Shown: positions 10,085 through 20,268 of the stretch, piece by piece | How positions within the stretch are numbered: the first letter of the stretch is position 1 | Layout: every line of letters begins with the position of its first letter | NCBI GenBank assembly: GCA_009859145.1 | Contig: VRVR01000062.1 | Span: forward strand, 62,001 to 126,000 | Source: Andalucia godoyi | Taxonomy: Eukaryota > Discoba > Jakobea > Jakobida > Andaluciidae | Direction of reading: 5' to 3' | Length of the DNA stretch: 64,000 nt | The notes under the pieces: generated by a model | Told to the model about the DNA's origin: nothing | Database searches by the model: none | The model's input: only the letters and a program-made list of their open reading frames with translations | Program-made: the position numbers and the translations under genes

Positions 10085-10227
10085 TAAATAGTAGTTCACT
10101 AATCGGCAAAAGACTCGCATGCTCGAGATTTGAATGAAAGACGTTTGCACAAGTATTTCTTTTGTTTTCCCTTCTTTTTTCTCCTTCATTCCTTTTCTGC
10201 TCACTTGTTTTAATACTGTATGTTCGC

Positions 10228-10911
10228 TCAAGAGTCGATATCCACGCTGCAGTCAAAGCACACACTGAACTTCTTGTCCTCCTCGGGATTGAGGAACCCA
10301 AACGTCCCGATGGTGACAACGGAGTGAGGTGGGACCGTGGCTCGCAGGCCCGGTGATGCAACAAGTGTCTGCAGAACAGGAAGCTCGTCCAAGGACAAAT
10401 CATATCCGGACATTGACGGAGACACGACCATTGGTTCCACCGACGACCGGCCGGATTTCTGCGGACTCTGGGAAACATCGTTGACGTTCACCTCATCATC
10501 ATCATCACCATCGACACCGTGGTCCGAGGTCGTGCTCACTGCAATGCCATCCAGCGTCAGCGACTGCAGACGGGATGCAGACCCACCAACCGCCAACGAC
10601 GGTTCCGAGTCTGCAACAGAGAATGGCGTGCCCACCACAAACAGATCTCCAGAAGTGGCAGATTCCACATGTGCATCGACCAGATCGGGTCTTTCGGAAA
10701 GAGACACCTTCATTTTGAAATCCGAGTCGTTGACAGCAAGCAGCTGCAGAACCGGCTCTGACGACTCTGTGTACTGATTTGCAAACACACACTGCAGATG
10801 AAACGCAGAATGAAGCGCAGATGGCCGCGCAATCGAAATCACTACATTGTTCGACGCTTCATTAGCTCGCAGCCTGTCCAAAGAAACCGGAAACCGCACA
10901 AGCATGGACAT
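10228..10911 (-). CDS. Unrecognised 228-residue protein, predicted beta-rich ends
   Basis: No family recognised. Two in-frame AUGs, at 10911 and 10905 (MSMLVRFPV), are possible starts; codons further upstream only translate the CA repeat. Residues about 1-75 look like beta strands of a small globular domain (VVISIARP, FHLQCVFANQY, VLQLLAVNDSDFKMKV). An acidic Ser/Asp linker (about 110-165) separates it from a C-terminal strand-rich piece ending VVTIGTFGFLNPEEDKKFSVCFDC. This resembles an interrupted immunoglobulin- or appendage-type sandwich, which is inference only. Divergent from fumarylacetoacetase. Confidence 0.6.
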   Translation of the reverse strand: MSMLVRFPVSLDRLRANEASNNVVISIARPSALHSAFHLQCVFANQYTESSEPVLQLLAVNDSDFKMKVSLSERPDLVDAHVESATSGDLFVVGTPFSVADSEPSLAVGGSASRLQSLTLDGIAVSTTSDHGVDGDDDDEVNVNDVSQSPQKSGRSSVEPMVVSPSMSGYDLSLDELPVLQTLVASPGLRATVPPHSVVTIGTFGFLNPEEDKKFSVCFDCSVDIDS

Positions 10912-11321
10912 TTCACACAAATACACACACACACACACACTCAATCACTCACTCACTCACTCACTCACTCTCTTTCACTCACACCCACTGCTAAATTAAA
11001 AACAAATGCTACTGGTGGAGGAAAAACGATAACGAAGAGAAGAAAAAGGGCAGCGGGCCCGGCTTCCAGTTTTCGTAGCAACACAATTGACACTTCTGAC
11101 ACAAAGGGTCTTTTGCGGTCTCTTTGCCTGTGCCCAACCTTGGACTCTCTCTCTCTCTCTTTCTCTCTCACTCACACACTCTCTCTTTTCACACGTCCTA
11201 CTTCCTTTTTCATTTCCTTTGTCGTCTTCTTTCATCTTGGTCTGATTGTTGTCATCATTCGCCAGGGGTTTGTTGGAAGTCGCCGTTCGTTTCTTCTTCT
11301 TCTTCTTGTGAACATTGAACG
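10912..11321. promoter_or_regulatory. Divergent region with CA/CACT microsatellite
   Basis: 410 bp. Contains (CA)n followed by (CACT)n at 10920-10984, a (CT)n tract near 11143-11170 and a TTC repeat (about 11290-11309) just before the fumarylacetoacetase AUG. Probable shared promoter/leader region. Confidence 0.5.
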
Positions 11322-12629
11322 ATGCCGCGCATATCGATTTCTCGCGAATCGGGGTTTTCCGTCCATAATATTCCGTTTGGCGTGTTTTCTGCGCCTCTTC
11401 GCGGAGTGAATGAGCCGGTTTGTGCAACTCGGATTGGCGACTTCGTGGTGGATCTCGCACAACTTGCGACTTCTGGGTTTTTTGATTCTGCACCGACGTT
11501 TGGGTTCTCGGTTGCCAAGCGCATCTTCTCGCAGTCCTGCTTGAACGAGTTCATGGCGCTTGGACGTCCTGCGTGGAGCGAGGCGAGAAGGATGCTGCAG
11601 AGCGCTCTTACTGTTGTGGACAGCTCGTCGTCTGCAGATGTCCTCGAGTACGAACATGCATTTCCTGCAAGTGCGGTTATTCCGGTGAACGCGGTATCAA
11701 TGCATCTTCCTTCTCGGATCGGAGACTACACGGACTTTTATGCGTCAAAGGAACACGCTACGAATGTTGGAATCATGTTTCGAGGCAAGGAGAATGCACT
11801 GATGCCGAACTGGTTGCATCTTCCTGTCGGATACCATGGACGTGCGTCGTCTGTTGTTGTCAGTGGAACCAATTTCCATCGTCCTTGTGGCCAGACGAAG
11901 GCTGATGATGCACCCGCTCCGTCTCATACTCCGTCTCGCCTTCTTGACTTTGAGCTTGAAATGGGCTTCTTCGTCGGACCAAAGACCGAGATGGGCTCGC
12001 CTCTGATTGCTCGAGAAGCCAAAGACCACATCTTTGGATTCGTGTTGTTGAACGACTGGTCTGCGCGGGACATCCAAAAGTGGGAGTATGTTCCTCTTGG
12101 ACCGTTTGGCGCCAAGAACTTCTGCACCACCATCTCCCCGTGGGTCGTGACGTTGGAGGCTCTTGAGCCGTTCCACGTGTCTCCGCCTCCTCAGGATCCC
12201 GCAGTGCTGCCATACCTCAAGGAGCGCCCCGGTGCAGAGACCTCGTTTGACATCAAGCTGTCCGTCGAAATTACCACCGCAAAAGGAAACAACAAGGTTG
12301 TTTCAGAGTCCAATCTAAAGTACTTGTATTGGACGGCATCGCAACAGCTGGCGCATCATAGCGTGACGGGATGCAACATGCAGCCTGGAGATTTACTTGG
12401 CACGGGCACAATTTCAGGGCCGGACCCAAGCAGCTTTGGTTCCTTGCTTGAAATCACCTGGAGAGGTGAAAAGTCGATTGACATGGGTGGCGACGAGGTG
12501 CGTAAGTTCCTTCAAGACGGAGATTCCGTCACAATGCGAGGATACTGTCAGCATCCCGACGGTTGGCGTGTTGGTTTCGGCGAGTGCACCGGAAAAGTTC
12601 TCCCTGCTCGGCCCATCCCCACCGAGTAA
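11322..12629 (+). CDS. FAH: Fumarylacetoacetase
   Basis: Last enzyme of tyrosine/phenylalanine breakdown: hydrolyses 4-fumarylacetoacetate to fumarate and acetoacetate (EC 3.7.1.2), cytosolic. 435 residues against about 420 in animals. Seen: an SH3-like N-terminal domain (IPFGVFS, about 16-120) and the catalytic FAH fold with all key positions. These are metal ligands D138, E211, E213 (FELEM) and D245 (LNDWSARD), catalytic H145 and Y140 in DYTDFYASKEHA, and the conserved block NWLHLPVGYHGRASS with K265 in GPFGAKNF. Intact with a good start; AATAAA-like signals follow the stop (about 12680-12696). Confidence 0.97.
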   Translation: MPRISISRESGFSVHNIPFGVFSAPLRGVNEPVCATRIGDFVVDLAQLATSGFFDSAPTFGFSVAKRIFSQSCLNEFMALGRPAWSEARRMLQSALTVVDSSSSADVLEYEHAFPASAVIPVNAVSMHLPSRIGDYTDFYASKEHATNVGIMFRGKENALMPNWLHLPVGYHGRASSVVVSGTNFHRPCGQTKADDAPAPSHTPSRLLDFELEMGFFVGPKTEMGSPLIAREAKDHIFGFVLLNDWSARDIQKWEYVPLGPFGAKNFCTTISPWVVTLEALEPFHVSPPPQDPAVLPYLKERPGAETSFDIKLSVEITTAKGNNKVVSESNLKYLYWTASQQLAHHSVTGCNMQPGDLLGTGTISGPDPSSFGSLLEITWRGEKSIDMGGDEVRKFLQDGDSVTMRGYCQHPDGWRVGFGECTGKVLPARPIPTE

Positions 12630-12701
12630 TCTCCTCTCTTCCCCAGAGCCATTGTCGTCAGACACCGACACCCAACAGTTAATAAAATAAATAAAAACAC
12701 G

Positions 12702-13000
12702 GCCGACCGCTCGCCAAAAACTTGAATCATTATTGATCATCATCGGCTACGCTGTCCCCGGAGACAGATCCAAGCCCACTTGTTTTTTTAATTAATAATT
12801 TGGGGCGAGCACCAACTCTTCGATGCAGGTTGCTCTGCATTAAAGGATCATCGCAACCAACATATTCACCAATCGGTTCAACATTCAAAAAATAAAAAAA
12901 ATGAACGCTGGAGAAAACAAAATGTGGTTGGCGATGTTGCACATCGCATGCGCAATTCTCTGACGACGCCTTTTGCCTTTGCTCCTTCTTGTTCTCTGAC
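12702..13000. repeat. Dispersed repeat, copy B, next to transposase fossil
   Basis: 12702-12806 matches copy A (8174-8270), and 12985-13000 matches its downstream block; the 180 bp between are present only here. Carries the same CTGTC-N6-GACAG hairpin (about 12751-12766). The copy begins right after the poly(A)-signal-like AATAAA run of fumarylacetoacetase and ends a few bases before the transposase remnant. Confidence 0.75.
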
Positions 13001-13009
13001 TTAAAGGAT

Positions 13010-13530
13010 GGCACTATTCAGAATCCGTGGAGCAAGATCATTTTCACTGACAAAGTTGAATGAATGTGAAAGAGTGCAGACCGCTGTTGCCGATTGGAAA
13101 GATCGATCTTCCGAACATTCCTGCAATCGTGGCAGCGAACAAGGAGAGGATCGTGTATTTTGATTGCTACGTCGCAGTGTCACAGCATAAACATACGCTG
13201 ATTTTCTCAAGCATCTCTTCGCCGAGCTGCAGAAGACTGGCGCGATCTCCAAGGAAGGCGACCCAAAACAGCTCACTGTTCAGGACAACTGTGCTATTCA
13301 CAAAGCAAAATAGTGCAATCTGAAATCCCAGAAGGCATTGAAATGTGCCTTTTGCCTGCGTATTCGCCGTCTCTCGATTCTTGTGAAGAAGTCTTCAGCA
13401 CGTGGGAATGATATTTCACACAGATTGCCGCGAGGACTCTTCCGCAATCGAAGCAGAATCTTGTCGACTTGATATGCAAGGCCTACCGCAAAATCACATC
13501 TTCTGAAATCAAAGGTGCCTGGGATCCTCC
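13010..13530 (+). pseudogene. Decayed Tc1/mariner-IS630-like DDE transposase
   Basis: Remnant of a cut-and-paste transposase. The catalytic core can be followed across two shifted frames: PWSKIIFTDK (first Asp codon 13049-13051), then LTVQDNCAIHK (second Asp 13284-13286), then after a frame slip at about 13310 LLPAYSPSLDSCEEVF (Glu codon 13385-13387). The order and the D..D(33-34)..E spacing match Tc1/mariner and IS630 transposases, whose third block is typically LPxYSPxLNPIE. Stop codons follow the first block (about 13057), the second block (13309-13311) and the third block (about 13408), so it is dead. The N-terminal DNA-binding region is not visible. Confidence 0.85.
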
Positions 13531-14612
13531 CCCACAGGCTGGATGCGGTGGCATCATTGGCAGATCTATCCAACAGCGAGCAACTGCAGGTCTGTCTGCA
13601 GCAAGCCATCTTGACCACCATGTACATTGCATTCGGAGACGTGCTCTCGTGGTTACCGCCGATGGTCATCGTTCTTGCAGAGAACCAGCAACAGGATTCG
13701 CATACTCGTGTGCGGACCAAAACGGACCTGTTTGAGATTCGAGCGGAAATTCTTGCTGCCCTGCTGGATGCTTCACTTCATACATCGGTGTTGGCCGGCC
13801 ATGTGTCTCTGCGGTTGTTTCCCCAGCAATTAAAAGATGCAGTTCCAACGCTTTTTTTGAGTGGGAAGAGCGAAATGGTGCGGACAACGTGATCGCAGTT
13901 CGAATGCGAGAGTTTTGCTTGACATCGAAATTGTGGATGTTGGTGATTCCGGGAATGCAGAGTGCATCCGGCTGCATTGTTATGAGTCTCTTTGATGTGA
14001 TTCCGCTCGGCGCTGGTGTATGATCTCATTCTGGTTCCATCATGAGCGTGCGAAAGGACAGAAGATGACCACGTTTTTTTTTTTTTTGCTCTTCTAGAAA
14101 TATTCATGAACGACGATGTGTCGGTATAGATGATAACTTCATTGATTTCTCCTGGGTGATGACAGAAAGCATTTTACAGCAATACAAAAAAGAAGAATGT
14201 TATTGTCTTTCCACATTTAATTCGAATCCTTGTTTTCATCGACTTGCTGCACGCTCGTCCACACCTGGTCTCGTACCCACATTGTAACCGTCTTCTCCCG
14301 TCTGTTGTCTCCATATTTCTGCCTCCGCATCGAGGATTGCTTCTCATTCCTCGACGGGTTTTCAGCTTTCCCGATTTCTGCGTAAACGCTGGAGAGGCTC
14401 GGTCGCAGATTGTCGACTCGCACAAGACCCATTCAAGTGTGGTTCCATGGACTCTCTCGATGTGATGTTTCAGCCTTCCCCAAAGCATCCAAACGAAAGC
14501 ATTCGTCAAAGCGACACAACACAATCCTCGTCCTGCTCATTTCACTTGTTCGGTTTTCTTGAAAAAAAACACGAGAGTTCTCCTCCAGAAAAGAGGATAG
14601 AAGAAGAAGAAG

Positions 14613-14644
<32 letters not shown>

Positions 14645-14670
14645 GTAGTAGTAGTAGTAGTTGCTGGATC
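13531..14670. other. Gene-poor region upstream of PA200
   Basis: About 1.1 kb. A frame from 13515 to 13892 (125 codons, plus) is open but resembles nothing I know. 14600-14661 is a (GAA)n then (GTA)n microsatellite ending 9 bp before the PA200 AUG. No terminal inverted repeat matching the 12.7-kb repeat was found at this side. Confidence 0.45.
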
Positions 14671-17600
14671 ATGTCTTCTGTGCTTTCGCTGCTTCCCGCT
14701 GATCAGCAGGATGCGATCCGCGAAGAGTCGGCTGTGTGGAAGGAGAAGATCCTGCAGGGGCTGGAGACGGCATATGACACAAAGTATGTTTCGGTATTTG
14801 CGTTCTGGGTGCGACAAGCAGATGCGTACCTGGATATGAAGCGGGCGTTCACAGTCGCGGAAAAGTCTGTGATTGTGAACATGCTTATAAAGATGGCATT
14901 CACATTTCCCAGCCACACAACCCGAGTTCGCCGGTGGTTCAAAACGGTTGCAAGATTGTGCAAGCCGTACGAGGAGTTGCCGAATCTGCATGTGGATTGG
15001 AAACCGTTCTATGTCTTGATAGAAACGTCTGGATTTGGAAGAATGAGAGGAGGGCTGTCTGTGAAGCCTGCTGGGTTTCTGCAGGCGTGCGCCAGCGTTG
15101 TGGAGTGCCTACGGGACTACTTCTCTCCGGATGCAGCAGCGGAAATTCTGGAATACTCGTTTTCAAAGTTGTGCCCGCAAGATGAAGTCGTTTACAGATC
15201 CCTGTGCTTGCTTTCGCTCTTTCTTCCGTCCTGCGGCCCCGCTGCTGCAAAGGATGTGAAGAACGGATTCCCGTGGGTGTCTGAATTGATTAGAATTCTA
15301 TCTTGGATGGATAATTCTCCGGCTTGGGATCTGTGCATATTTTCCGTGCTGTCGCGACTGGCAGAACAGCAACCCGGCGTAGTAGACTGGAAGCCCCACA
15401 TGGAGTATTTGATGACGAGAATTCTTCGAATCATCGATGTTCCGATCGGAAGCAGCCCAGTTTCTGCTCGGCGGAATATGCAGTTTCCAAATTCAACGCA
15501 GTTTTTCTTCTCCGAAGGAAAGCCCGATGAGCTTGTGGTGGACGAGGTTGCGGTGTTTTTGATCTATTTGATCCGACCCAAGGATTCGCCCTGTGGATAC
15601 AACGGTCTGTCGATTCTTCAAAAGGTGTTCTCCAGCATAGAGTCGTACTATCACCCATCAAACGGTGGTGGATGGACCGGCCGCCTGGCGATCCTGCTGG
15701 AGTCCGTGGCATCTGGATATTGCGAGAGAGCCCGACGAGAGAGATTTGAGTGCCGGGTGAAGTATCCTGTTTCGCAGGAGTGGCTGTTGTCCGAGCAGGA
15801 TGACGCGGATTTTACGGAAATGCTGTACCCTATCTGCAAAATGGCCTTACTCTCCAAACACTCCCAAATGGTTTGGACTGCGATTGTCACAACGAAGCAT
15901 CTGGTCAGTCTCTCACCGTTGTCCGTCCTTCCGCGTGTGATTGAGATGGCATCGCATGCTCTTCAGACATTGACGGAGACGCATCAAACCACAGCTCTTT
16001 TGCGTGCACTTGCAGTTTCTACTCGAATGCTGATCCAGCAGTCAACCGGTCTTCCCAACGGGTTGCTCTTGCTTGGGGAACTTTTCAACCTTGCATTACC
16101 AGGCATTGATCCGAATGATTCTGGCAAAACCAGGTCCACTCTCTCATTCTTTTCTGTGGTGTTTTCTTCCATTCCCGTTGCTCCGAGCGGGGCAGTGCGA
16201 TTGTCCGGTGATAACCCAGATGTACAGCCCTTCCTTGACATGCTTCACAGCTGGCCATTGCAGTTTGTACGGCGTCTCGTGGTGGCTTTGGGGTCTTTCC
16301 GAGAAGAGAACAAGAGAGCATTGTGGATGGCAGTCAAGCCAATCGAGCGTTCCATTTTGAAAGTCTTCCAGAATTTACACCCGTCCTTTGTCCCATCCAT
16401 TGTGTCGCACTTGGTAACCTCCATGTTTTCGGAGATCAATGTGGATGCTGTCAAGCCGATTTCCACGCTGTTTGGACAAATTTGTCGTGCACATCCTGCA
16501 GATGCACTTCCTGCGTTTCTCCCACCTTTGTTCAACCGTCTTTTAAGTGACCATGCGTTCACCGAAGTGGAATGCAATTGGTTTGTGACGATTTTGAGAT
16601 ACTCGATTCGTCGCTGCGGAAGACATCTTTTGAAGTTCCGTCTTCAAATCGAGAGGGTTTTGGAGACGCTTATGAACAGAAAGCATTCAGAATCGAAGAA
16701 CGTGTTTTTCAAGCAGGGCTGCAAGCTGTTGCGGTGCATTCTGGAGGCTCTCACCATGTATTATGTGGATGACTTTCGGTCTCTGAATCCAGACGAGTAC
16801 GACGAATTGCTCCGACGGTATGATCCGTCGGAGTTTTGGGGTCGGACGTACAAGCCTGAAGAAGTCCAGGTAGTTTGGCATGTTCCCTCACGTGAGGAGC
16901 TCGACTGGGCCTTGGAAATCATCGAAAAATACGGGTCAGCAACCTTGCAGTTCTGCCAACAGTTTCTGACCTCTTCGTTTGACGACAAAGTTGCACTCGA
17001 AAAGTTCCAAATTCTGCGTGCAGTTTTTCGAGGTGCCTCGACGTTGCTACCAAAGGACTTTTGCTTAGTGTCTGTGGACCGAGCAGAGGCGGATCGCATT
17101 GAACAAGAGTGTTCCACAGAGTGTTGTTCGCAAGTGGACGATTCCAATCCTCAGGATGACGACAGGAGAATCACGTTTCGCCCTTCCATTGCATTTTTTG
17201 GGAAGCTCTACGGGGAGTATCGAAATCGGGTGGCTGGCTTTTCTAACGATTCCCTGGCATTTGTTCGGTCTTTCAACAAGGTGATGAGCGCCTCTCATGA
17301 AGACAAGGTGCCTGTTCTCTCTTTGTTGTGCAAACTGTACATGTCATTGGTTTGTTTCCACGGGATTTCTCGAGAGAAGGTTCGCATGATGGAGCGAATT
17401 CACACGGATGTGAAGAACTACCAATACAATACGCTGCTGCCCAGAGAAAAATCCTACATCCGGTCGATCTGGCTGGACCGAGCGGAGCTGTTGTATGCAG
17501 AACGGCTGTCACAAGTTGTCGATCAGCGTTGTCCGTCTGTTATTTTCCGTGCCGTAATGCACGATCTCATCAATCTATCCATGCACCAGTTTAGCAAGGT

Positions 17601-20268
17601 CCGCAAGATTGCCCAGACCGCTTTGACGTCCGTCGTGTACATGTTTCCCGTTTACACTGTTCAAAGTCTGCTGCAGATTCCTATACGAAAACTGCAAGAC
17701 CGATCTTCGTCTGAATGGGTGATCACGGGCTCCTGCTATGTGCTGACAACCTTTTCGGGGGATATCATGTGTTCTTGGGACTTGCTCTTGATGCTGGCAG
17801 TAACATTAATCAAGGTGGAGCGATTCGACGTCACTGCTTCCGTTCAAGGACGGGTGAACCAGTTGTTCGCAACGCTGAACAGTTCATTCTATGATCTTGC
17901 CATCTTGTCGAACCGCACACGGGAATTGATCAATGGGCGAATCGACGAGATCTTGTCTGTCCTGCAATCTTCCAAGCAGAGTTTGTCGTGGAGAGGCCAT
18001 GCACTAGCACTTGCTGTGCTTTCTTTGTGCACGCGGCAAGATATTCCTCCCCGGCTCCAGACTGTGCAAGCTGCTCTCGACAGTCTTGTATCCGAGATTG
18101 CCCAAGTTCGTATTGTCGCCGGAAAACTCTTATCCAAGTGTCTGGTTCTGCTGAAACCGATGCAGCCGAAGAGAATCGTGGAGTCCGACGGTTCAAAGTT
18201 GGACATGACCGTGATGGACGCTCGGGCTTCTCCGGCCGACAAATCCCAACGAGCTGCGTTCGTGTTTTTGGATAAGAATTATTTTGGATACTGGTCTCAA
18301 CCGAGGAAATACGAGGTCTACGACTATTCACTGCCTGCACAGCCAAGGTTTCCATCTGTTGCCGAGCAAGTGCGCTTGGAGTTGTTGTCTCGATTCAAGT
18401 CCGACCCCTGGAGATCGCAAGCAATTCGGTTCATGTCTGGAGACATTCAGCAGCACTTTTCTCAAGGCGTGGCGGATTTGGCGAAAGGACTTTTCCAGAT
18501 CTGCGGTATCCAGTTGTTGACAGACGGCAAAGTAGGAGATGAGATTTCGCGACTGCTCAGCATGCAGTCAAAATTAGAAGAACAGCACAGAGTGATTCAG
18601 CAAGCAATGGCGGTTGCAGCTGGCCACGGCGCGCATCTGAATGGTCCACGGGCTGCCCAAATTCAGTCCATGGAATCCGGGACAAAGTTTCCAGCGCGTC
18701 GCTCTTCTTCTTCGATCGCCACCAATTTCCCTCAGATTGCAGAATCTGTGCTCAAAGGAGAGAAGCTGGTAGAGAAGGCGGATGTCAAAGACGCAATGGC
18801 GCTTGCCACGTCCATTGCGGCAGGTTTGCACCGCGGTTTGAAGCACAAGTCTGCAGAGGATGTAGAGTTCGCAACGACTTTTGTCAAGTCGAAGATTTTG
18901 CCGATGTTGTATACCGTGGATCCGGAATGCGTGGCTTACTTTATTAGTTTTATTCGTCATGTCTCTTATGACACGGACCCAATCCGAATTCGCTGGTTGC
19001 TGGATCGGCTGTTAGGGGAGCTTGTGTCACCGTCGGCGCTTGACGGGCCTCCTGGTCTTCAGCATCGCCGCTTGAAGTACATGAATCCGATGCTGGGAGA
19101 AGTTGGGTGGAGGAGCCAGCAGATGAACAGAACTGTATTGCATCTTGCAATCGCAAACACCAGTCACCCGTACGCCCAGGTGCGTGACACTTTAGCATCC
19201 TTTGCTGCCATTTGCATCCACAACATGCTTGCTCGCACCGATAATTTTGACGAAGTATTCGCAGCCATGAAGATGTCAGCGAACTGGAAAGAAACCCAAA
19301 AGAAATTCTTCTTGTCGTTTTTGTCACATTTGTCATTCCTTGGAACGCCCTGTCCGCAGTACGTTGCGCAAAACGTGATTGCGGCGGCGCAGCTCCATTC
19401 GGAGAGAGATGAGGATATCTTGAAGCTGGCGAAAACGTCGCTGACAGGGATTTCGGTCAGTCTTGTCAGTGACGCTGCGCACGTTTTGGACGATCTTCGC
19501 GCGTTCCTCTTGTCAAGTTCCACCGATTCCTCTGCGGTTTCGTGGAAGGCGCGGTCTGCGCTTCTTGGTTTCCTGCAGAGATTTGCATTCAACCATGCAT
19601 TCATCATTTTCAAGAACCCCGCCGCTGTAACGGAGCTTGTTGACATGTTGAGCGCCTTGCTGATGGATCCGCATGTGGAAGTCCGGGAAATGGCCACGAC
19701 CACTCTATCGGGCCTCTTCCGAGTCAGCGACCCGTCGCTGCCCATGCGACTTGTCGACAAGTTCAAGCAATGGTCCAACGTCCGTGTCCAGCGCGATCTT
19801 CTGCGCCATCGCCGACCTTCTGCACTTGCCTCATCGTCTGACTCTCCTGTCTTTTCGCCGGTCTCCCCCTTCCCCTCCTCTTCCCCCTCCGCATCCACCT
19901 TTGTGGCGGATCTTTCTTTGTTGACCATGTCTCCGACCGTCTCTATGCCCACAAACGCATTTCGTGTAGACGATGAAGCGCGCATTAAGGAGCGCAATCG
20001 TCTTGTCAAACGTCATGCAGGCGTCCTTGGCTTATGTGCGATTGTCCTTTCGCACCCTTATGGAGTCCCAGAATGGCTCGTCCCCGTGATCGTTGCTCTG
20101 TCGCGACATGTAGATGACCCAGAGCCCGTCAACACTTCGGTGAAGCGGTGCTTCCGCGACTTTTGGCGCACGCAGAAGGACACCTGGCATCTGTTCAAGA
20201 CCATGTTTGAACCAGACGACCTGTCATCACTGACAGAACTCGTCATCTCACCGAATTATTATGCGTAG
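14671..20268 (+). CDS. PSME4: Proteasome activator PA200/Blm10
   Basis: Large HEAT-repeat ring that caps the 20S proteasome and opens its gate without ATP; nuclear, linked to acetyl-histone turnover and proteasome assembly. The 1865-residue product matches the family in size (human 1843). Seen: the family N-terminus with AFWVRQADAYLDMKRAFT, continuous alpha-helical repeats throughout, and the C-terminal domain with an RRCFRDFWRTQKDTW-like block. It ends in NYYA, a perfect HbYX tail that docks into the alpha-ring pocket. One Ser/Pro-rich loop (about residues 1712-1750) is the only low-complexity insert. The AUG at 14671 is the only sensible start. No interruption in 5.6 kb. Confidence 0.95.
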   Translation: MSSVLSLLPADQQDAIREESAVWKEKILQGLETAYDTKYVSVFAFWVRQADAYLDMKRAFTVAEKSVIVNMLIKMAFTFPSHTTRVRRWFKTVARLCKPYEELPNLHVDWKPFYVLIETSGFGRMRGGLSVKPAGFLQACASVVECLRDYFSPDAAAEILEYSFSKLCPQDEVVYRSLCLLSLFLPSCGPAAAKDVKNGFPWVSELIRILSWMDNSPAWDLCIFSVLSRLAEQQPGVVDWKPHMEYLMTRILRIIDVPIGSSPVSARRNMQFPNSTQFFFSEGKPDELVVDEVAVFLIYLIRPKDSPCGYNGLSILQKVFSSIESYYHPSNGGGWTGRLAILLESVASGYCERARRERFECRVKYPVSQEWLLSEQDDADFTEMLYPICKMALLSKHSQMVWTAIVTTKHLVSLSPLSVLPRVIEMASHALQTLTETHQTTALLRALAVSTRMLIQQSTGLPNGLLLLGELFNLALPGIDPNDSGKTRSTLSFFSVVFSSIPVAPSGAVRLSGDNPDVQPFLDMLHSWPLQFVRRLVVALGSFREENKRALWMAVKPIERSILKVFQNLHPSFVPSIVSHLVTSMFSEINVDAVKPISTLFGQICRAHPADALPAFLPPLFNRLLSDHAFTEVECNWFVTILRYSIRRCGRHLLKFRLQIERVLETLMNRKHSESKNVFFKQGCKLLRCILEALTMYYVDDFRSLNPDEYDELLRRYDPSEFWGRTYKPEEVQVVWHVPSREELDWALEIIEKYGSATLQFCQQFLTSSFDDKVALEKFQILRAVFRGASTLLPKDFCLVSVDRAEADRIEQECSTECCSQVDDSNPQDDDRRITFRPSIAFFGKLYGEYRNRVAGFSNDSLAFVRSFNKVMSASHEDKVPVLSLLCKLYMSLVCFHGISREKVRMMERIHTDVKNYQYNTLLPREKSYIRSIWLDRAELLYAERLSQVVDQRCPSVIFRAVMHDLINLSMHQFSKVRKIAQTALTSVVYMFPVYTVQSLLQIPIRKLQDRSSSEWVITGSCYVLTTFSGDIMCSWDLLLMLAVTLIKVERFDVTASVQGRVNQLFATLNSSFYDLAILSNRTRELINGRIDEILSVLQSSKQSLSWRGHALALAVLSLCTRQDIPPRLQTVQAALDSLVSEIAQVRIVAGKLLSKCLVLLKPMQPKRIVESDGSKLDMTVMDARASPADKSQRAAFVFLDKNYFGYWSQPRKYEVYDYSLPAQPRFPSVAEQVRLELLSRFKSDPWRSQAIRFMSGDIQQHFSQGVADLAKGLFQICGIQLLTDGKVGDEISRLLSMQSKLEEQHRVIQQAMAVAAGHGAHLNGPRAAQIQSMESGTKFPARRSSSSIATNFPQIAESVLKGEKLVEKADVKDAMALATSIAAGLHRGLKHKSAEDVEFATTFVKSKILPMLYTVDPECVAYFISFIRHVSYDTDPIRIRWLLDRLLGELVSPSALDGPPGLQHRRLKYMNPMLGEVGWRSQQMNRTVLHLAIANTSHPYAQVRDTLASFAAICIHNMLARTDNFDEVFAAMKMSANWKETQKKFFLSFLSHLSFLGTPCPQYVAQNVIAAAQLHSERDEDILKLAKTSLTGISVSLVSDAAHVLDDLRAFLLSSSTDSSAVSWKARSALLGFLQRFAFNHAFIIFKNPAAVTELVDMLSALLMDPHVEVREMATTTLSGLFRVSDPSLPMRLVDKFKQWSNVRVQRDLLRHRRPSALASSSDSPVFSPVSPFPSSSPSASTFVADLSLLTMSPTVSMPTNAFRVDDEARIKERNRLVKRHAGVLGLCAIVLSHPYGVPEWLVPVIVALSRHVDDPEPVNTSVKRCFRDFWRTQKDTWHLFKTMFEPDDLSSLTELVISPNYYA

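Noticed and set aside
19164-20009. 281-codon minus-strand frame inside PA200
   Set aside because: Shadow of a continuous, well-recognised PA200 coding sequence.
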